Assembly (NCBI RefSeq): GCF_028368935.1
Contig: NZ_JAQNDK010000002.1
Span: 1,984,001-2,048,000, forward strand
DNA: 64,000 nucleotides
Direction of reading: 5' to 3'
From: Sorangium aterium
GTDB taxonomy: Bacteria; Myxococcota_A; Polyangia; Polyangiales; Polyangiaceae
This document shows positions 51,541 to 60,391 of the stretch, piece after piece; the stretch's first letter is position 1; every line of letters starts with the position of its first letter. The position numbers and the translations under genes were made by a program. Below the pieces are notes generated by a model. It was not told where the DNA came from. It made no database searches and worked only from the letters and a program-made list of their open reading frames with translations.

Positions 51541-52158
51541 ATGTTCCCGGTTGTCCTCGCCTCCACGTCGCCCTTTCGGAGGGCGCTCCTCGATCGCCTC
51601 GGGCTCGCGTACGAGGCCGTCGCGCCGGCCTTCGAGGAGATCGCGCCCGAGGGGATGTCGCCCCTCGCGTGCGCCCGCCTCTTCGCGGAGGGGAAGGCGC
51701 TGAGCCTCACGCCCGCGCGGGAGGGCGCCGTGATCATCGGCGCCGATCAGGCGCTCGAGCTCGATGGGGAGCTCCTCCGCAAGCCGGCCTCGCTCGACGA
51801 GGCGGCAGACCAGCTCGGGCGGCTCGCGGGGCGCGTCCACGCGCTCCACACCGCCGTCGCGGTGCACGCGCCGCCGGCGGTGCCGCTCGCGGCCGGCGAG
51901 CCGCGGACGCTGGCCGAGATCGTCACGGTGGAGCTCCGCGTCCGCCCCCTCGGCCGCGCGCAGATCCGCCGCTATGTCGAGCTGGATCGGCCGATCGGCA
52001 GCGCGGGAGGGTACCTCTTCGAGAGGCACGGACCGTGGCTGTTCGACGACGTGCGCCACGCCGACGAGGCGGCCATCGTGGGGCTGCCGCTCGTCCCGCT
52101 CTGCCGCCTGCTGCGCCGCTTCGGGGTCGATCTGCTCGACCCGCCCGCGCGCGCGTGA
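51541..52158 (+). CDS. Maf-family nucleoside triphosphate pyrophosphatase
   Basis: 205 residues. It starts MFPVVLASTSPFRRALLDRL, the conserved N-terminal substrate-binding segment of Maf; IIGADQALELDG is the metal-binding strand, and KPASLDEAADQLGRLAGR and GSAGGYLFE (here usually GKAGGYAIQ-like) are present. Maf proteins hydrolyse non-canonical or canonical dTTP/UTP-type nucleotides to monophosphates. Subfamily YhdE or YceF cannot be decided. ATG 51541 gives the canonical start with GGAG 7 nt upstream; ATG 51529 would add four residues. Monocistronic by appearance. Confidence 0.9.
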   Translation: MFPVVLASTSPFRRALLDRLGLAYEAVAPAFEEIAPEGMSPLACARLFAEGKALSLTPAREGAVIIGADQALELDGELLRKPASLDEAADQLGRLAGRVHALHTAVAVHAPPAVPLAAGEPRTLAEIVTVELRVRPLGRAQIRRYVELDRPIGSAGGYLFERHGPWLFDDVRHADEAAIVGLPLVPLCRLLRRFGVDLLDPPARA

Positions 52159-52530
52159 GCGCAGACGTGCGCGCAGGCGTCAGAGCGCGCCGGCAGGCTC
52201 CACGCAGGCCGGGCAAAGAGCCTGCATCCTGGGAGATACGGTAGGTTCCCGCCAAACCGCGCCATTGCGCGTCGGCGCGATCCGAGCACCGGGAAGAAGT
52301 CCGAGGGAACCAGGAATATGCCGGCTTCCCCAGGCGCTTCGCTGTCCGACGGCGCAGGCGGGGGGGCCGCTGCGCTGTGTGCGTGCCGGGGCTTCCAGGG
52401 AGGGGCGGCCGTGGCGCGCCCGTTGCTAATCGTGGTTCCAGGGTCGAGCCTGCCGCTGGGCCCTCGCGGATGCGCATCTTCTGCCGGGCGACGCCGACAG
52501 GGCGGGCCAGGCGCTCGACGAGGTGAGGCG
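52159..52530. other. Region upstream of the Mg2+ transporter gene
   Basis: 372 nt with an in-frame but non-coding-looking extension of mgtE. I looked for a magnesium-responsive leader such as the M-box and did not recognise one; several small GC-rich stems exist. GAGGTGAGG precedes the ATG. No promoter assigned. Confidence 0.45.
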
Positions 52531-53865
52531 ATGATGGAACGCCCGCCCTTCAACGCGGCCGAGGCGCTCACGGCGGCTGATCTGATCCTGTCCTGGTCGG
52601 CCCTGCAGAACGAGGAGCGGGTGCAGGCCTATCGCCGCCTGCGGCGCGAGGAGGCGGAGGACTTCTTCGAAGGTCTTCCCACGGCCGACCAGGCCGCGCT
52701 CCTGGCGGGCCTCACGAAGGGCGAACGCAGGCTGTGGCTCCGCCTGCTCGCGCCCGACGACGTGGCGGACATCCTCCTCGAGGTGGCGCCGGCCGACCAG
52801 GCGGAGCTCCTCTCCTTGCTCGACGAGCCGACGCGGCGCGAGGTGACCGCGCTCCTCGCGTACGCCGAGGATGAGGCTGGCGGGCTCATGAGCCCGTGGT
52901 TCGCGCGCGTGCGGCCGGAGGCGACGGTCGACCAGGCGATCAGCTACCTCAAGCGGCAGGCCAGGGATCACCTCGAGACCATCTACTACGGTTATGTGCT
53001 CGACGCCGAGCAGCGGCTGCGCGGCGTGGTGTCGCTGAGACAGCTCATGATCGCCCCCGGCGACCGGCGCGTCAGCGACGTGATGAAGACCGATATCGTG
53101 TCGGTCAACGAGGACGCCGACCAGGAGGCCGTGGCGCGGCGCTTCGCGGAGCACGATCTCGTGGCGATACCCGTCGTCGACAGCGAGGGTCGGATGAAGG
53201 GGATCGTCACCGCAGACGACATCGTGGACGTCGTGGAAGAGGAGGCGACCGAGGACATCCAGAAGCTCGGCGGCATGCAGGCGCTCGACGCGCCCTACCT
53301 CCGGACCCCCATCTCCAGGATGCTCGGCAAGCGCGCGGGCTGGCTCTCGGCGCTGTTCGTGGGCGAGCTCCTCACCGCCACGGCGATGGGGCACTACGAG
53401 AGCGAGATCGCCCGCGCCGTCGTGCTCGCCCTCTTCGTGCCGCTCATCATCTCGAGCGGGGGCAACTCCGGCTCTCAGGCGACGACGCTGGTCATCCGGG
53501 CCATGGCGCTCGGCGAGATCCGGCTCGCCGACTTCTGGCGCGTCAGCCGCCGGGAGCTCGCGTCGGGCCTCGCGCTCGGCGGGATCCTCGGCACCATCGG
53601 CTTCGCGCGCGTCATCGCCTGGGAGAAGCTCTTCGGGGCCTATGGCCCGCACTACGGGCTCCTCGCGCTGGCCGTCGCGATCAGCCTGGTCGGCGTCGTG
53701 ACCTGGGGCACGCTGGCGGGGGCGCTCCTGCCGTTCGTGCTCCGGGCGCTCCGCTTCGACCCGGCGAGCGCCTCGGCCCCGTTCGTCGCGACGCTCGTCG
53801 ACGTCTCCGGCCTCGTGATCTACTTCAGCGTGGCCGAGCTCCTGCTCCGCGGGGTGCTGCTGTGA
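52531..53865 (+). CDS. mgtE: Magnesium transporter MgtE
   Basis: 444 residues in the standard order. The N domain of superhelical repeats (~15-130, FEGLPTADQAALLAGLTKGE) is followed by two CBS domains (~135-260, with VVSLRQLMIAP and IVTADDIVDVVEEEATED), a plug helix, then five membrane helices (~290-444). The pore segment LIISSGGNSGSQATTLVIRA and the Mg-binding Asp in FVATLVDVSGLVIYF are present. In this family cytoplasmic Mg2+ binding to the N/CBS region closes the channel. The start ATG 52531 is the first of two Met codons behind GAGGTGAGG. Confidence 0.97.
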   Translation: MMERPPFNAAEALTAADLILSWSALQNEERVQAYRRLRREEAEDFFEGLPTADQAALLAGLTKGERRLWLRLLAPDDVADILLEVAPADQAELLSLLDEPTRREVTALLAYAEDEAGGLMSPWFARVRPEATVDQAISYLKRQARDHLETIYYGYVLDAEQRLRGVVSLRQLMIAPGDRRVSDVMKTDIVSVNEDADQEAVARRFAEHDLVAIPVVDSEGRMKGIVTADDIVDVVEEEATEDIQKLGGMQALDAPYLRTPISRMLGKRAGWLSALFVGELLTATAMGHYESEIARAVVLALFVPLIISSGGNSGSQATTLVIRAMALGEIRLADFWRVSRRELASGLALGGILGTIGFARVIAWEKLFGAYGPHYGLLALAVAISLVGVVTWGTLAGALLPFVLRALRFDPASASAPFVATLVDVSGLVIYFSVAELLLRGVLL

Positions 53866-53943
53866 AGCGGGCGAGCGCCCCCCGCGCGCGCCCCGGCAGC
53901 CTCCTCGAAGCGCGCGACCGGGGAGAGCCTGGGCGACCGGGGC

Positions 53944-54549
53944 CTAGGGGTGGACGCGCGACGCGAGGTAGCGCGCCACATACGCGCCGATCACGCGCGC
54001 GTCCTCGCGCCAGCGGCCGCCGGGCTTCAGCTTGTCCGCGTCCGCGGAGCTCAGGTTCGTGTTCGGGATGGGCGACGCCGTGCGGCTCGAGAACTGGACC
54101 TCATCGAGCACCCGGCCGTCTGGCGTCGTGAGCCGGAGCGTCAGCCGGATCTGGCTCGGGGCCGAGGAGACGACCGCGTAGAAGCCTGGATTCATGTAGC
54201 CGATATAGGGCTTGATCACGAACGGCGCCGACGTGGGGCCGTCGGACGGCGCGACCTCGATGCCCTCCTCCTGGGCCGTGGCGACCAGCGCCTTCGTGAA
54301 CTCCTCGTTGATGGACTCCTTGTCCGCCACGAAGCGCTGGTGATCGTCCGCGTCCTTGCCGGCGAGGTACTGGTCCTCGCGCTGGTCGAGGATGAAGAGG
54401 CCCACGTAGTCGATGGGCATCAGGGCGAAATACCGCTGGCCGACGAACGTGTCGGGGCTCGCCTGGGTCACGACGCGCCAGCGCGGCGCGCACCCGGCGA
54501 GGGCCGCGACGCCGAGCAGCGCGGCCGCGATGAAGCTGCGACGGTGCAT
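53944..54549 (-). CDS. Uncharacterised lipoprotein
   Basis: 201 residues. Signal peptide with lipobox VAALAGC|AP. The mature part has a small alpha/beta appearance (YFALMPIDYVGLFILDQRED, PFVIKPYIGYMNPGFYAVVS, IRLTLRLTTPDGRVLDEVQF), reminiscent of small outer-membrane lipoproteins of Pal/YajI-like size; no family name is justified. AAGGAG 7 nt before ATG 54549 fixes the start. It converges on mgtE and is divergent from the small protein gene. Confidence 0.85.
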   Translation of the reverse strand: MHRRSFIAAALLGVAALAGCAPRWRVVTQASPDTFVGQRYFALMPIDYVGLFILDQREDQYLAGKDADDHQRFVADKESINEEFTKALVATAQEEGIEVAPSDGPTSAPFVIKPYIGYMNPGFYAVVSSAPSQIRLTLRLTTPDGRVLDEVQFSSRTASPIPNTNLSSADADKLKPGGRWREDARVIGAYVARYLASRVHP

Positions 54550-54867
54550 GAAAGTCTCCTTCAGAGGGCTCGCCTTGTAGGCCATGTCCGAGCGAGCTGG
54601 CAAGGGCGGTGCAGCGCGCCGCGCCCGGGCGGGCCGGTCCGGCGCCGCGCGCCGGCGCTGCAGCGGCCCGAGCGCGCCCTCCGACCCGGACGGGGCAGGC
54701 GGCCCGCGGCCCGCGTATTCGACGGCGCGGGCTCGCCCCGCGCTCGCGCGCGCCTGTGCACTGGGCGGACATGACCCGAGCTGGCCTGTCGGATGCATGT
54801 TGGATTCGACAGCTGCAATGGCTACCTCGCACGAGGATGCCTTTCTATCGACGCTGGAGGTAAACCC
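54550..54867. other. Divergent promoter region
   Basis: 318 nt with no gene. GGAGG at 54856-54860 is the ribosome binding site of the small protein gene. No promoter hexamers assigned. Confidence 0.4.
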
Positions 54868-55173
54868 ATGATCCCGAATTTCGTAGCCGGTCTCTTCAGC
54901 CTTTTTCCCATCTTGGTGCTCCCCTTGCTCGGCGCCGATCCGCCGGAGGACGCCGGCGATAGCGGCTCGCAGGTGGGCCAAGGCTCCGAGCTGGAGATCC
55001 CAGGCTTGCCCGGGGAGGGCGCCTCGCGGTTCGCCTATTCGATCTCCTGCATCGAGGGCAGCACGGGAAAGAAGACCTTCCTCACGGAGGACGACTTCTG
55101 CAGCGCCCTGCGCGACGAGCAGGTCTGCTCCGAGAGCGCGGCCATCTTCGCGCTCTTCCACGGCTGCCCCTGA
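54868..55173 (+). CDS. Small exported or membrane-associated protein
   Basis: 101 residues. N-terminal hydrophobic stretch (FVAGLFSLFPILVLPLLGA, residues 4-22) is a signal or anchor. The mature part is acidic with four Cys (ISCIEGS, DDFCSALRDEQVCSESAA, HGCP) likely forming two disulfides. No family recognised. Strong ribosome binding site GGAGG 7 nt before ATG. The next gene begins 122 nt downstream. Confidence 0.78.
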   Translation: MIPNFVAGLFSLFPILVLPLLGADPPEDAGDSGSQVGQGSELEIPGLPGEGASRFAYSISCIEGSTGKKTFLTEDDFCSALRDEQVCSESAAIFALFHGCP

Positions 55174-55200
55174 GCGCCCGCGCGGCGGCGGTACAAACCC

Positions 55201-55229
55201 TTGACATTCGAGGGGGGCCTTGCTCTTCC
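55201..55229 (+). promoter_or_regulatory. Weak sigma-70-like promoter candidate upstream of histidine phosphatase
   Basis: TTGACA at 55201-55206 is a perfect -35 hexamer. The -10 position 17 nt downstream reads TCTTCC, a poor match, with CCTAGC 3 nt further on. It lies ~95 nt upstream of the GTG start. Confidence 0.3.
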
Positions 55230-55295
55230 TAGCGAGCGCGGACCGCCCCGCGCGGCCCTCCCCCCACGAGGTCGCGCGCCTCGGAGGCTCAGATC

Positions 55296-56033
55296 GTGAC
55301 GAACCTCTATCTCATCCGGCATGGAGAAGCGCTGGTCAACGTGAACCATATCGTGGGCGGGATGCGCGGGGACACCGGGTTGACGCAGCTCGGCATCCTC
55401 CAGGCGGAGCGCCTGCGCGATCGCCTGGCCGCGACGCGCGAGATCCCCGCCGACGTCCTGATCGCCAGCACCTATCGCCGGGCGCAGCAGACGGCCGAGA
55501 TCGTCGCTCCCGCCCTGGGGCTGCCCGTCACGCTCGACGACGAGATCCAGGAGCTCCGCCCCGGCGAGGCGGACGGGATGCCGGTCGGCGAGGCGATGGT
55601 GCGCTATGCGATCGATTTCGAGCGCGAGCCGTACCGGCCGGTGAGCCCCGGTGGAGAGAGCTGGGCTCAGTTCATGCTGCGGGTCTCCGTCGCCCTCGAT
55701 CGCGTCACCCGTGAGCACGAGGGGCGGACGATCGTCGTCGTCACCCACGGCGGCTTCATCGACGTCGCGTTCCTCCATTTCTTCCGGATGAACGCGCTCG
55801 CCTTCCCGAGCGCGCACTTCGCCACCCGCCACACCTCGCTCACCCACTGGCAGCGAAGGCGGCGCTGGGGTCGGGCCGAGGCCTGGCACCTCATCTATTA
55901 CAACGACTGCGCGCACCTGCGCGACGTCGAGCGGACCGTGCGCATCCCCTGGGCGGAGCTCTCCACGCTGGCGCCGAGGCTCGCGGAGGATCCGTCTGGG
56001 CCGCCGTCCTCCGAGAGCGGCGAGGGGCGCTAG
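55296..56033 (+). CDS. Histidine phosphatase (phosphoglycerate-mutase-like) family protein
   Basis: 245 residues. The catalytic RHG motif is at the start (LYLIRHGEALVN, residues 4-15). YRRAQQTAEI carries the second basic residue, ELRPGEADGM the proton-donor Glu, and VVVTHGGFIDVAF the second catalytic His. This is the dPGM/phosphatase branch of the family; specific activity (phosphoglycerate mutase, cobalamin phosphatase, sugar phosphatase) is not decidable. The C-terminal ~45 residues are longer than the family core. GTG start with GGAGG 8 nt upstream. Confidence 0.9.
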   Translation: MTNLYLIRHGEALVNVNHIVGGMRGDTGLTQLGILQAERLRDRLAATREIPADVLIASTYRRAQQTAEIVAPALGLPVTLDDEIQELRPGEADGMPVGEAMVRYAIDFEREPYRPVSPGGESWAQFMLRVSVALDRVTREHEGRTIVVVTHGGFIDVAFLHFFRMNALAFPSAHFATRHTSLTHWQRRRRWGRAEAWHLIYYNDCAHLRDVERTVRIPWAELSTLAPRLAEDPSGPPSSESGEGR

Positions 56034-56112
56034 CGGGTAGGCAGACAGGCAAGCGCCCGCCCGCGGTCCCTCCCGGCCCTCGCGCTTGCGCCTCCGCCTC
56101 GGGGCGAGCTAC

Positions 56113-57018
56113 ATGACCCGTATGATGGGTCCCGTTCACGCAACCTTCCTCATCGCCGCTCCCGACCAGCCCGGTCTCGTCGCGCGACTCGCAGGGTTCT
56201 TCTACGACATCGGCCTGAACATCATCGACGCGAGCAATCACACCGATGCGTTCATGGACGAGGGCCCGCGCTTCTTCATGCGTCTCGTCGTCGATCTGTC
56301 CGGCCTCGCCTCGCCGGCCGCCGTCGCCGCCCTGGGCGGCTCCGCCACCCGCAGCGCGATCGAGGCCGCCTTTCGCGAGCTCGCCTCGGCGCTCTCGGCG
56401 CGATGGTCGGTGGAATACAGCGATCACGTCCCGAAGATGGCGATCCTGGTCACCAAGGATCCTGCGTGCCTTTACGATCTGGTGCTCCGGCAGCGCGCGG
56501 GCGAGCTCCGCTGCGAGATCCCGCTCGTGATCTCCAACCACCCCACGCTCGAGGCGGTGGCCGAGAGCTTTCGAATCCCTTTCTTCTGCATCCCCATCAC
56601 CCCGGAGACCAAGCGCGAGCAGGAGCGTCAGGTGCTTCACCTGCTGAAGAGGCACCATGTCGATCTCGTCGTGCTGGCGCGGTACATGCAAATCCTCTCC
56701 GAGCAGATGCTCGATGAGGGGCCGCCCGTCATCAACATCCACCACGGGTTCCTGCCCGCGTTCCAGGGCGCGAAGCCTTACCATCAGGCGCACGCGCGCG
56801 GCGTGAAGCTCATCGGCGCGACGGCGCACTATGCGACGCGGGACCTGGATCAGGGGCCGATCATCGAGCAGGACGTGGCGCGCGTGAATCACCAGATGGG
56901 CCCCGAGGAGATGACCCGGATGGGGCGTGACGTGGAGCGGCTCGTCCTCTCTCGCGCCGTCCGGGCGCACCTGGAGCGGCGGGTCATCGTCGAAGGCCGC
57001 CGCACCGTTGTTTTTTAG
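56113..57018 (+). CDS. purU: Formyltetrahydrofolate deformylase
   Basis: 301 residues. An N-terminal ACT domain (residues ~8-90, FLIAAPDQPGLVARLAGFFY) is followed by the formyltransferase-fold domain: MAILVTKDPACLYDLVLRQR, VDLVVLARYMQILSEQML, VINIHHGFLPAF and RDLDQGPIIEQD. Asn, His and Asp of the catalytic triad (NIHH, DLDQGP) are retained; the usual HHSFLP is HHGFLP here. PurU hydrolyses 10-formyl-THF to THF and formate, balancing one-carbon units. ATG 56113 chosen over TTG 56086; ATG 56122 is also possible. It is followed by a terminator (57029-57060). Confidence 0.94.
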   Translation: MTRMMGPVHATFLIAAPDQPGLVARLAGFFYDIGLNIIDASNHTDAFMDEGPRFFMRLVVDLSGLASPAAVAALGGSATRSAIEAAFRELASALSARWSVEYSDHVPKMAILVTKDPACLYDLVLRQRAGELRCEIPLVISNHPTLEAVAESFRIPFFCIPITPETKREQERQVLHLLKRHHVDLVVLARYMQILSEQMLDEGPPVINIHHGFLPAFQGAKPYHQAHARGVKLIGATAHYATRDLDQGPIIEQDVARVNHQMGPEEMTRMGRDVERLVLSRAVRAHLERRVIVEGRRTVVF

Positions 57019-57028
57019 GTCTCCAAAC

Positions 57029-57060
57029 AATGCCCCGACCGACCTGGCAGTCGGGGCATT
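57029..57060. terminator. Bidirectional terminator between convergent genes
   Basis: An 11-bp perfect stem (AATGCCCCGAC/GTCGGGGCATT) with a 10-nt loop. On the minus strand it is followed by TTGTTTGG, a modest U-tract; on the plus strand by CTGGGCG. It lies 10 nt after purU and serves the convergent repeat-lipoprotein gene as well. Confidence 0.75.
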
Positions 57061-57138
57061 CTGGGCGATCGAGAGCGGGTGAGGTGGGCGCGGCAGGGCG
57101 TGCTCTCCTGGGAGCCCGACGAGCGCGCGCGCGGGGCG

Positions 57139-57762
57139 TTACGGCCGGCCCTGCTGGCCGGGCGCGCTGATCTGGCCCTGCTGACCATAAGCGCCCGACT
57201 GGGAGATGGCCGCCTGGCCAAGGCCGGCCTGCTGACCAGCATAACCCTGCATCCCCTGGCTGGATTGCTGGCCGGCATAACCGCCGAACCCGGCCTTGGA
57301 CGGCATCTGCGCCTGCCCGGGGAACATCCCGGCCTGGCTCGGCACGAGCGCGCCCTTGCCAGGGAACATCCCGGCCTGGCTCGGCACGAGCGCGCCCTTG
57401 CTGGGGAGCATCTGGCCCTTGCTCGGTCCGAGCATGCCCTTGCTGGGGAGCATCTGGCCCTTGCTCGGTCCGAGCATGCCCTTGCTGGGGAGCATCTGGC
57501 CCTTGCTCGGTCCGAGCATGCCCTTGCCGGGGAACATCTCGCCCTTGCTCGGGCCCATCTGGGCCTGTCCGGGCGCGAGCTGCGCCGCGCCCATCCCCAT
57601 GTATCCGCCTCTCTCCTCCTCCAATGCTTGATTGACGGCCCCGGTCTCGTCGTCACCGGGATCGGTTTGATCGAAGTCCGCGTCGTCCGTATTCGCGGTA
57701 CAACCGGCGGCCAGAGCAGCGAAAAGAAATGCAGGCACCAGCATCTTGCTATGAATCGACAT
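57139..57762 (-). CDS. Lipoprotein built of 14-residue PSKG-type repeats
   Basis: 207 residues. Lipobox LAALAAGC|TA near residue 21. After an acidic linker (~22-50) comes a run of imperfect 14-residue repeats: MLGPSKGQMLPSKG three times in a row, then ALVPSQAGMFPGKG and ALVPSQAGMFPGQA, preceded by MGPSKGEMFPGKG. Two PSKG-like heptads make each unit (42 bp). The C-terminus is Gln/Gly/Ala-rich with YAGQQ repeats (prion- or adhesive-like). Such a Pro-Ser-Lys-Gly pattern suggests an extended, surface-exposed, cross-linkable polymer. No family recognised. GGGGGAAC lies 5 nt before ATG 57762. Confidence 0.82.
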   Translation of the reverse strand: MSIHSKMLVPAFLFAALAAGCTANTDDADFDQTDPGDDETGAVNQALEEERGGYMGMGAAQLAPGQAQMGPSKGEMFPGKGMLGPSKGQMLPSKGMLGPSKGQMLPSKGMLGPSKGQMLPSKGALVPSQAGMFPGKGALVPSQAGMFPGQAQMPSKAGFGGYAGQQSSQGMQGYAGQQAGLGQAAISQSGAYGQQGQISAPGQQGRP

Positions 57763-58241
57763 GATCGTTCCCCCCGATGTCCGCGAGGGCCCACCAGGCC
57801 CAGACATCTCGGCTCACCGCAGAGCAGAGTGTGTGCCCGGCGGAGCTGTGCAGACGTTTCCGCTCCCAGCGTGCTTGACGTCCGCGAGGGGTGAATGCAG
57901 CGCGCTCGCTCGAGCAGCGCCCCGCAGCGGGGCCCGCGCGATCCGGGCCGAGCGGATCGTCGAGGAGCGCTGGTTCTGTTTTTCTGCGGCAAAAGGACGT
58001 GTCGGGTCCAGCCAGGGCGCACCAGCGGCTCGGCGCGCCCGGTGAAGCCCTACCGCAGGGCGGGCTGCGCTGGTGGCCCCGCCCTGCTCAGGACGCTCTG
58101 TGGTGCGTCGCGCGTGCAGCGCTGGCGCGCTGGACGGTTCGTTCGATCGTGGCTTGTCCGCCCCGGTCGCAGCCCGTCAGCGAGGCGCCGCGCGCCCAGG
58201 GCGCACCGCGGCGCGGCCGCTGCACATGCGGGACGGGCGGC
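57763..58241. other. 479-nt gap upstream of the repeat lipoprotein
   Basis: No gene is supported. Frames on both strands are shadows with no ribosome binding site. It must carry the lipoprotein promoter; none could be assigned by eye. Confidence 0.45.
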
Positions 58242-58934
58242 TCACGCCTCGGGCTTCTTCCCGAACAGCCACTTCTTCGCCTCGTCGTCCATGGGCTGGC
58301 TCGGGTTCCGCAGCTCATTTCCGACCGCGAGCCCGCGCTCGACGGCGGGCCTCGCGCGCACCGCGTCGAGCCACCGCTTGAAGTTCGGGAGCTCGTCGGC
58401 CGATATCCCGTACCGGTCGTGCGGCATCGCCCAGGGATAGCTCGCCATGTCGGCGATCGAGTACTCGCCCGCCAGGAAAGGCCGGTCCGCGAGCCGCTTG
58501 TCCATCACGCCATAGAGCCGGCGTACCTCCTTGGTATAGCGCTCGATCGCATAGGGGATCTTCTCCGGCGCATAGTGATTGAAATGGCCTGCCTGGCCGC
58601 TCATGGGGCCGAGGCCGCCCATCTGCCACATGAGCCACTGGGTCACCTCGTAACGACCGCGGACGTCCGAGGGGATGAACTGGCCCGTCTTCTCCGCGAG
58701 GTAGAGCAGGATCGCGCCCGACTCGAACACGGAGATCGGCGCCCCGCCGCCCGGAGGGTCGTGATCGACGATGGCGGGCATCCGGTTGTTGGGGCTGATC
58801 GCGAGGAACTCCGGCTTGAACTGCTCGCCCCGCCCGATGTTGATCGGGATGAGCTTGTACGGGAGGCCCGTCTCCTCGAGCATTATGCTGATCTTCCAGC
58901 CGTTCGGGGTGGGCCAGTAATAGAGATCGATCAT
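58242..58934 (-). CDS. Glutathione S-transferase, YfcG/Nu-class type
   Basis: 230 residues. The N-terminal thioredoxin-fold (1-80) has IDLYYWPTPNGWKISIMLEE with the catalytic Asn/Thr region of YfcG-type enzymes, MPAIVDHD (cis-Pro) and SVFESGAILLYLAE (GSH gamma-glutamyl binding). The all-alpha C-terminal domain (~95-210) has RPFLAGEYSIADMASYPWAM, the N-capping box motif. Nu-class enzymes mostly act as glutathione-dependent disulfide-bond reductases rather than classical transferases. ATG 58934 begins the conserved domain; the longer frame to 59081 is low-complexity. Lies 168 nt downstream of the methyltransferase gene on the same strand. Confidence 0.93.
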   Translation of the reverse strand: MIDLYYWPTPNGWKISIMLEETGLPYKLIPINIGRGEQFKPEFLAISPNNRMPAIVDHDPPGGGAPISVFESGAILLYLAEKTGQFIPSDVRGRYEVTQWLMWQMGGLGPMSGQAGHFNHYAPEKIPYAIERYTKEVRRLYGVMDKRLADRPFLAGEYSIADMASYPWAMPHDRYGISADELPNFKRWLDAVRARPAVERGLAVGNELRNPSQPMDDEAKKWLFGKKPEA

Positions 58935-59102
58935 CTTGCGCTCCGTGTCCGTGGGGCGCCGCCGATCGCGGCGGCGTGCTGTCTCAGGCGATGGATCGTG
59001 CCCGCCGGGCGCCGCGCCGCTTCGCGCTGGCGTCGCCCGGCCCGTCGGGCAATCGGTGGCACGTCGCCCCGTGGGGAGCAACCGGCGATCGGCTGCATGG
59101 CC

Positions 59103-60032
59103 TCAGCGCGGCGATCCCGCCGGGGCGCGCGCGGGCCTCGCCCCGTCGACGAGCGCGCGCAGCGCCGCGATGTGCGCGGGCCCCGTCCCGCAGCACCCGC
59201 CCACGATCGTGGCCCCCGCCTCGAGCCAGCGGCGCGCGAGCTCCGCGTAACGCGCGGCCGCCGAGCCGCGCTGGTCGACGCCAACGCCCCAGCCGAGCCC
59301 CTCGGCCTCGGCGCCCGCGTTCGCGTAGGCCCCGAACGGGACGCCGCACGCCGCGAGCCGCTCGATGTGCGCGAGCGTGCGAGTCGCAGGGGTGCAGTTG
59401 ACGAGCACGGCCCTCGCGCCTCGAGAGGCCGCCTCCCGCGCGGCGAGCCCGATGTGCTCGGGCGAGAGCAGATCCGAGCCCGGACCCGCCGTGAACGACA
59501 CCCATGCTTCGACGCCCGTGGCGACCGCCTCCTCGAGCGCCACGAGCGCCTCGCCGACGTGCGGGAACGTCTCGCAGAGGAGGAGGTCGACGCCCGCGCC
59601 CGCGAGCGCCTGCGCGAGCTCTCGGTGCTCCTGCCGCGCGTCGGCCGGGCTCAGGTCGGGCCGGTAGCAATCCTCGAGCGGCGCGATGCTGCCGGCGACC
59701 CGGTGCTGCGGGCCCTCGTCGCGCACGGCCTCGCGCGCCAGCGAGACCGCCCGCGCCGCCAGCTCGGCCCAGGCGGCGCCCGCCTGCCTCCGCTTCGTGC
59801 GGAACGTGTTCGCCGTGTGCACCGTCGCGCCCGCGCGCGCGTAATCCCGGTGGATCGCGCGGACCACGTCGCGGCCCCGCGCGTCGAGCAGGGCCGCGGC
59901 GCTCCAGAGCGGCGCCGGCGTCTCGACCCCGCGCGCGGCGAGCTCGGTCCCGAGCGGGCCGTCGAGGACCACGATGGCAGCCTCGGCGGCCACAGCAGTT
60001 GAACCGAGCGGCGATCTGGCCACGTCCACCAT
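59103..60032 (-). CDS. Homocysteine S-methyltransferase family protein
   Basis: 309 residues, TIM-barrel methyltransferase. VVLDGPLGTELAARGVETPA is the N-terminal signature, HTANTFRTKR follows, VDLLLCETFPHVGEA is the central strand, and the zinc ligands are in VLVNCTP and GGCCGTGP (three Cys). Family members transfer a methyl group from S-methylmethionine or betaine to homocysteine; the exact donor is unknown. ATG 60032 has GGAG 6 nt upstream. No MetF or B12-binding domain is attached. Confidence 0.9.
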   Translation of the reverse strand: MVDVARSPLGSTAVAAEAAIVVLDGPLGTELAARGVETPAPLWSAAALLDARGRDVVRAIHRDYARAGATVHTANTFRTKRRQAGAAWAELAARAVSLAREAVRDEGPQHRVAGSIAPLEDCYRPDLSPADARQEHRELAQALAGAGVDLLLCETFPHVGEALVALEEAVATGVEAWVSFTAGPGSDLLSPEHIGLAAREAASRGARAVLVNCTPATRTLAHIERLAACGVPFGAYANAGAEAEGLGWGVGVDQRGSAAARYAELARRWLEAGATIVGGCCGTGPAHIAALRALVDGARPARAPAGSPR

Positions 60033-60391
60033 GTAGGCTCCGGTATGTCCGCGGCCGGCTCCCACGGCAACCCCTGAGTCGGGTCATGGCCCGTCTGCCG
60101 CTCGGGGTAAGCGAGTCCCCGCACAGCGCACCGTCCCGACCACTGTGCGGCAGAAAGAACGATGGAATTATCTTTCGCGCCGGGAAATTACTTGCCAGGT
60201 ATGGGGGGCCTGCGGCACCGTTGAAATGAATTCATCTTCCCCTCATTCCACTCGACTCGCCGGAGTCGTGGCGTCCGACAAGCAAGCGATCGTTTGCAGG
60301 ACCGACGCAGGACCGACATGGGGGAGCTCCCGCTGGCCCGCGCGAGGCCAGGCGAGCGCCGTCAGTGAGCCCATAAGAAAGGAACGCCATC
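60033..60391. other. Divergent promoter region of the 60-kb lipoprotein row
   Basis: 359 nt with no gene. The segment 60165-60240 is AT-rich and includes the palindrome ATGAATTCAT (60226-60235). AAAGGA at 60378-60383 is the ribosome binding site of the next gene. Confidence 0.45.

Noticed and set aside
52159-52530. Mg2+-sensing riboswitch (M-box) upstream of mgtE
   Set aside because: I could not match the conserved M-box segments; only generic GC-rich stems are visible. A covariance-model search would settle it.
57763-58241. Small gene in the gap upstream of the repeat lipoprotein
   Set aside because: Candidate frames lack start signals and have the composition of random GC-rich DNA.
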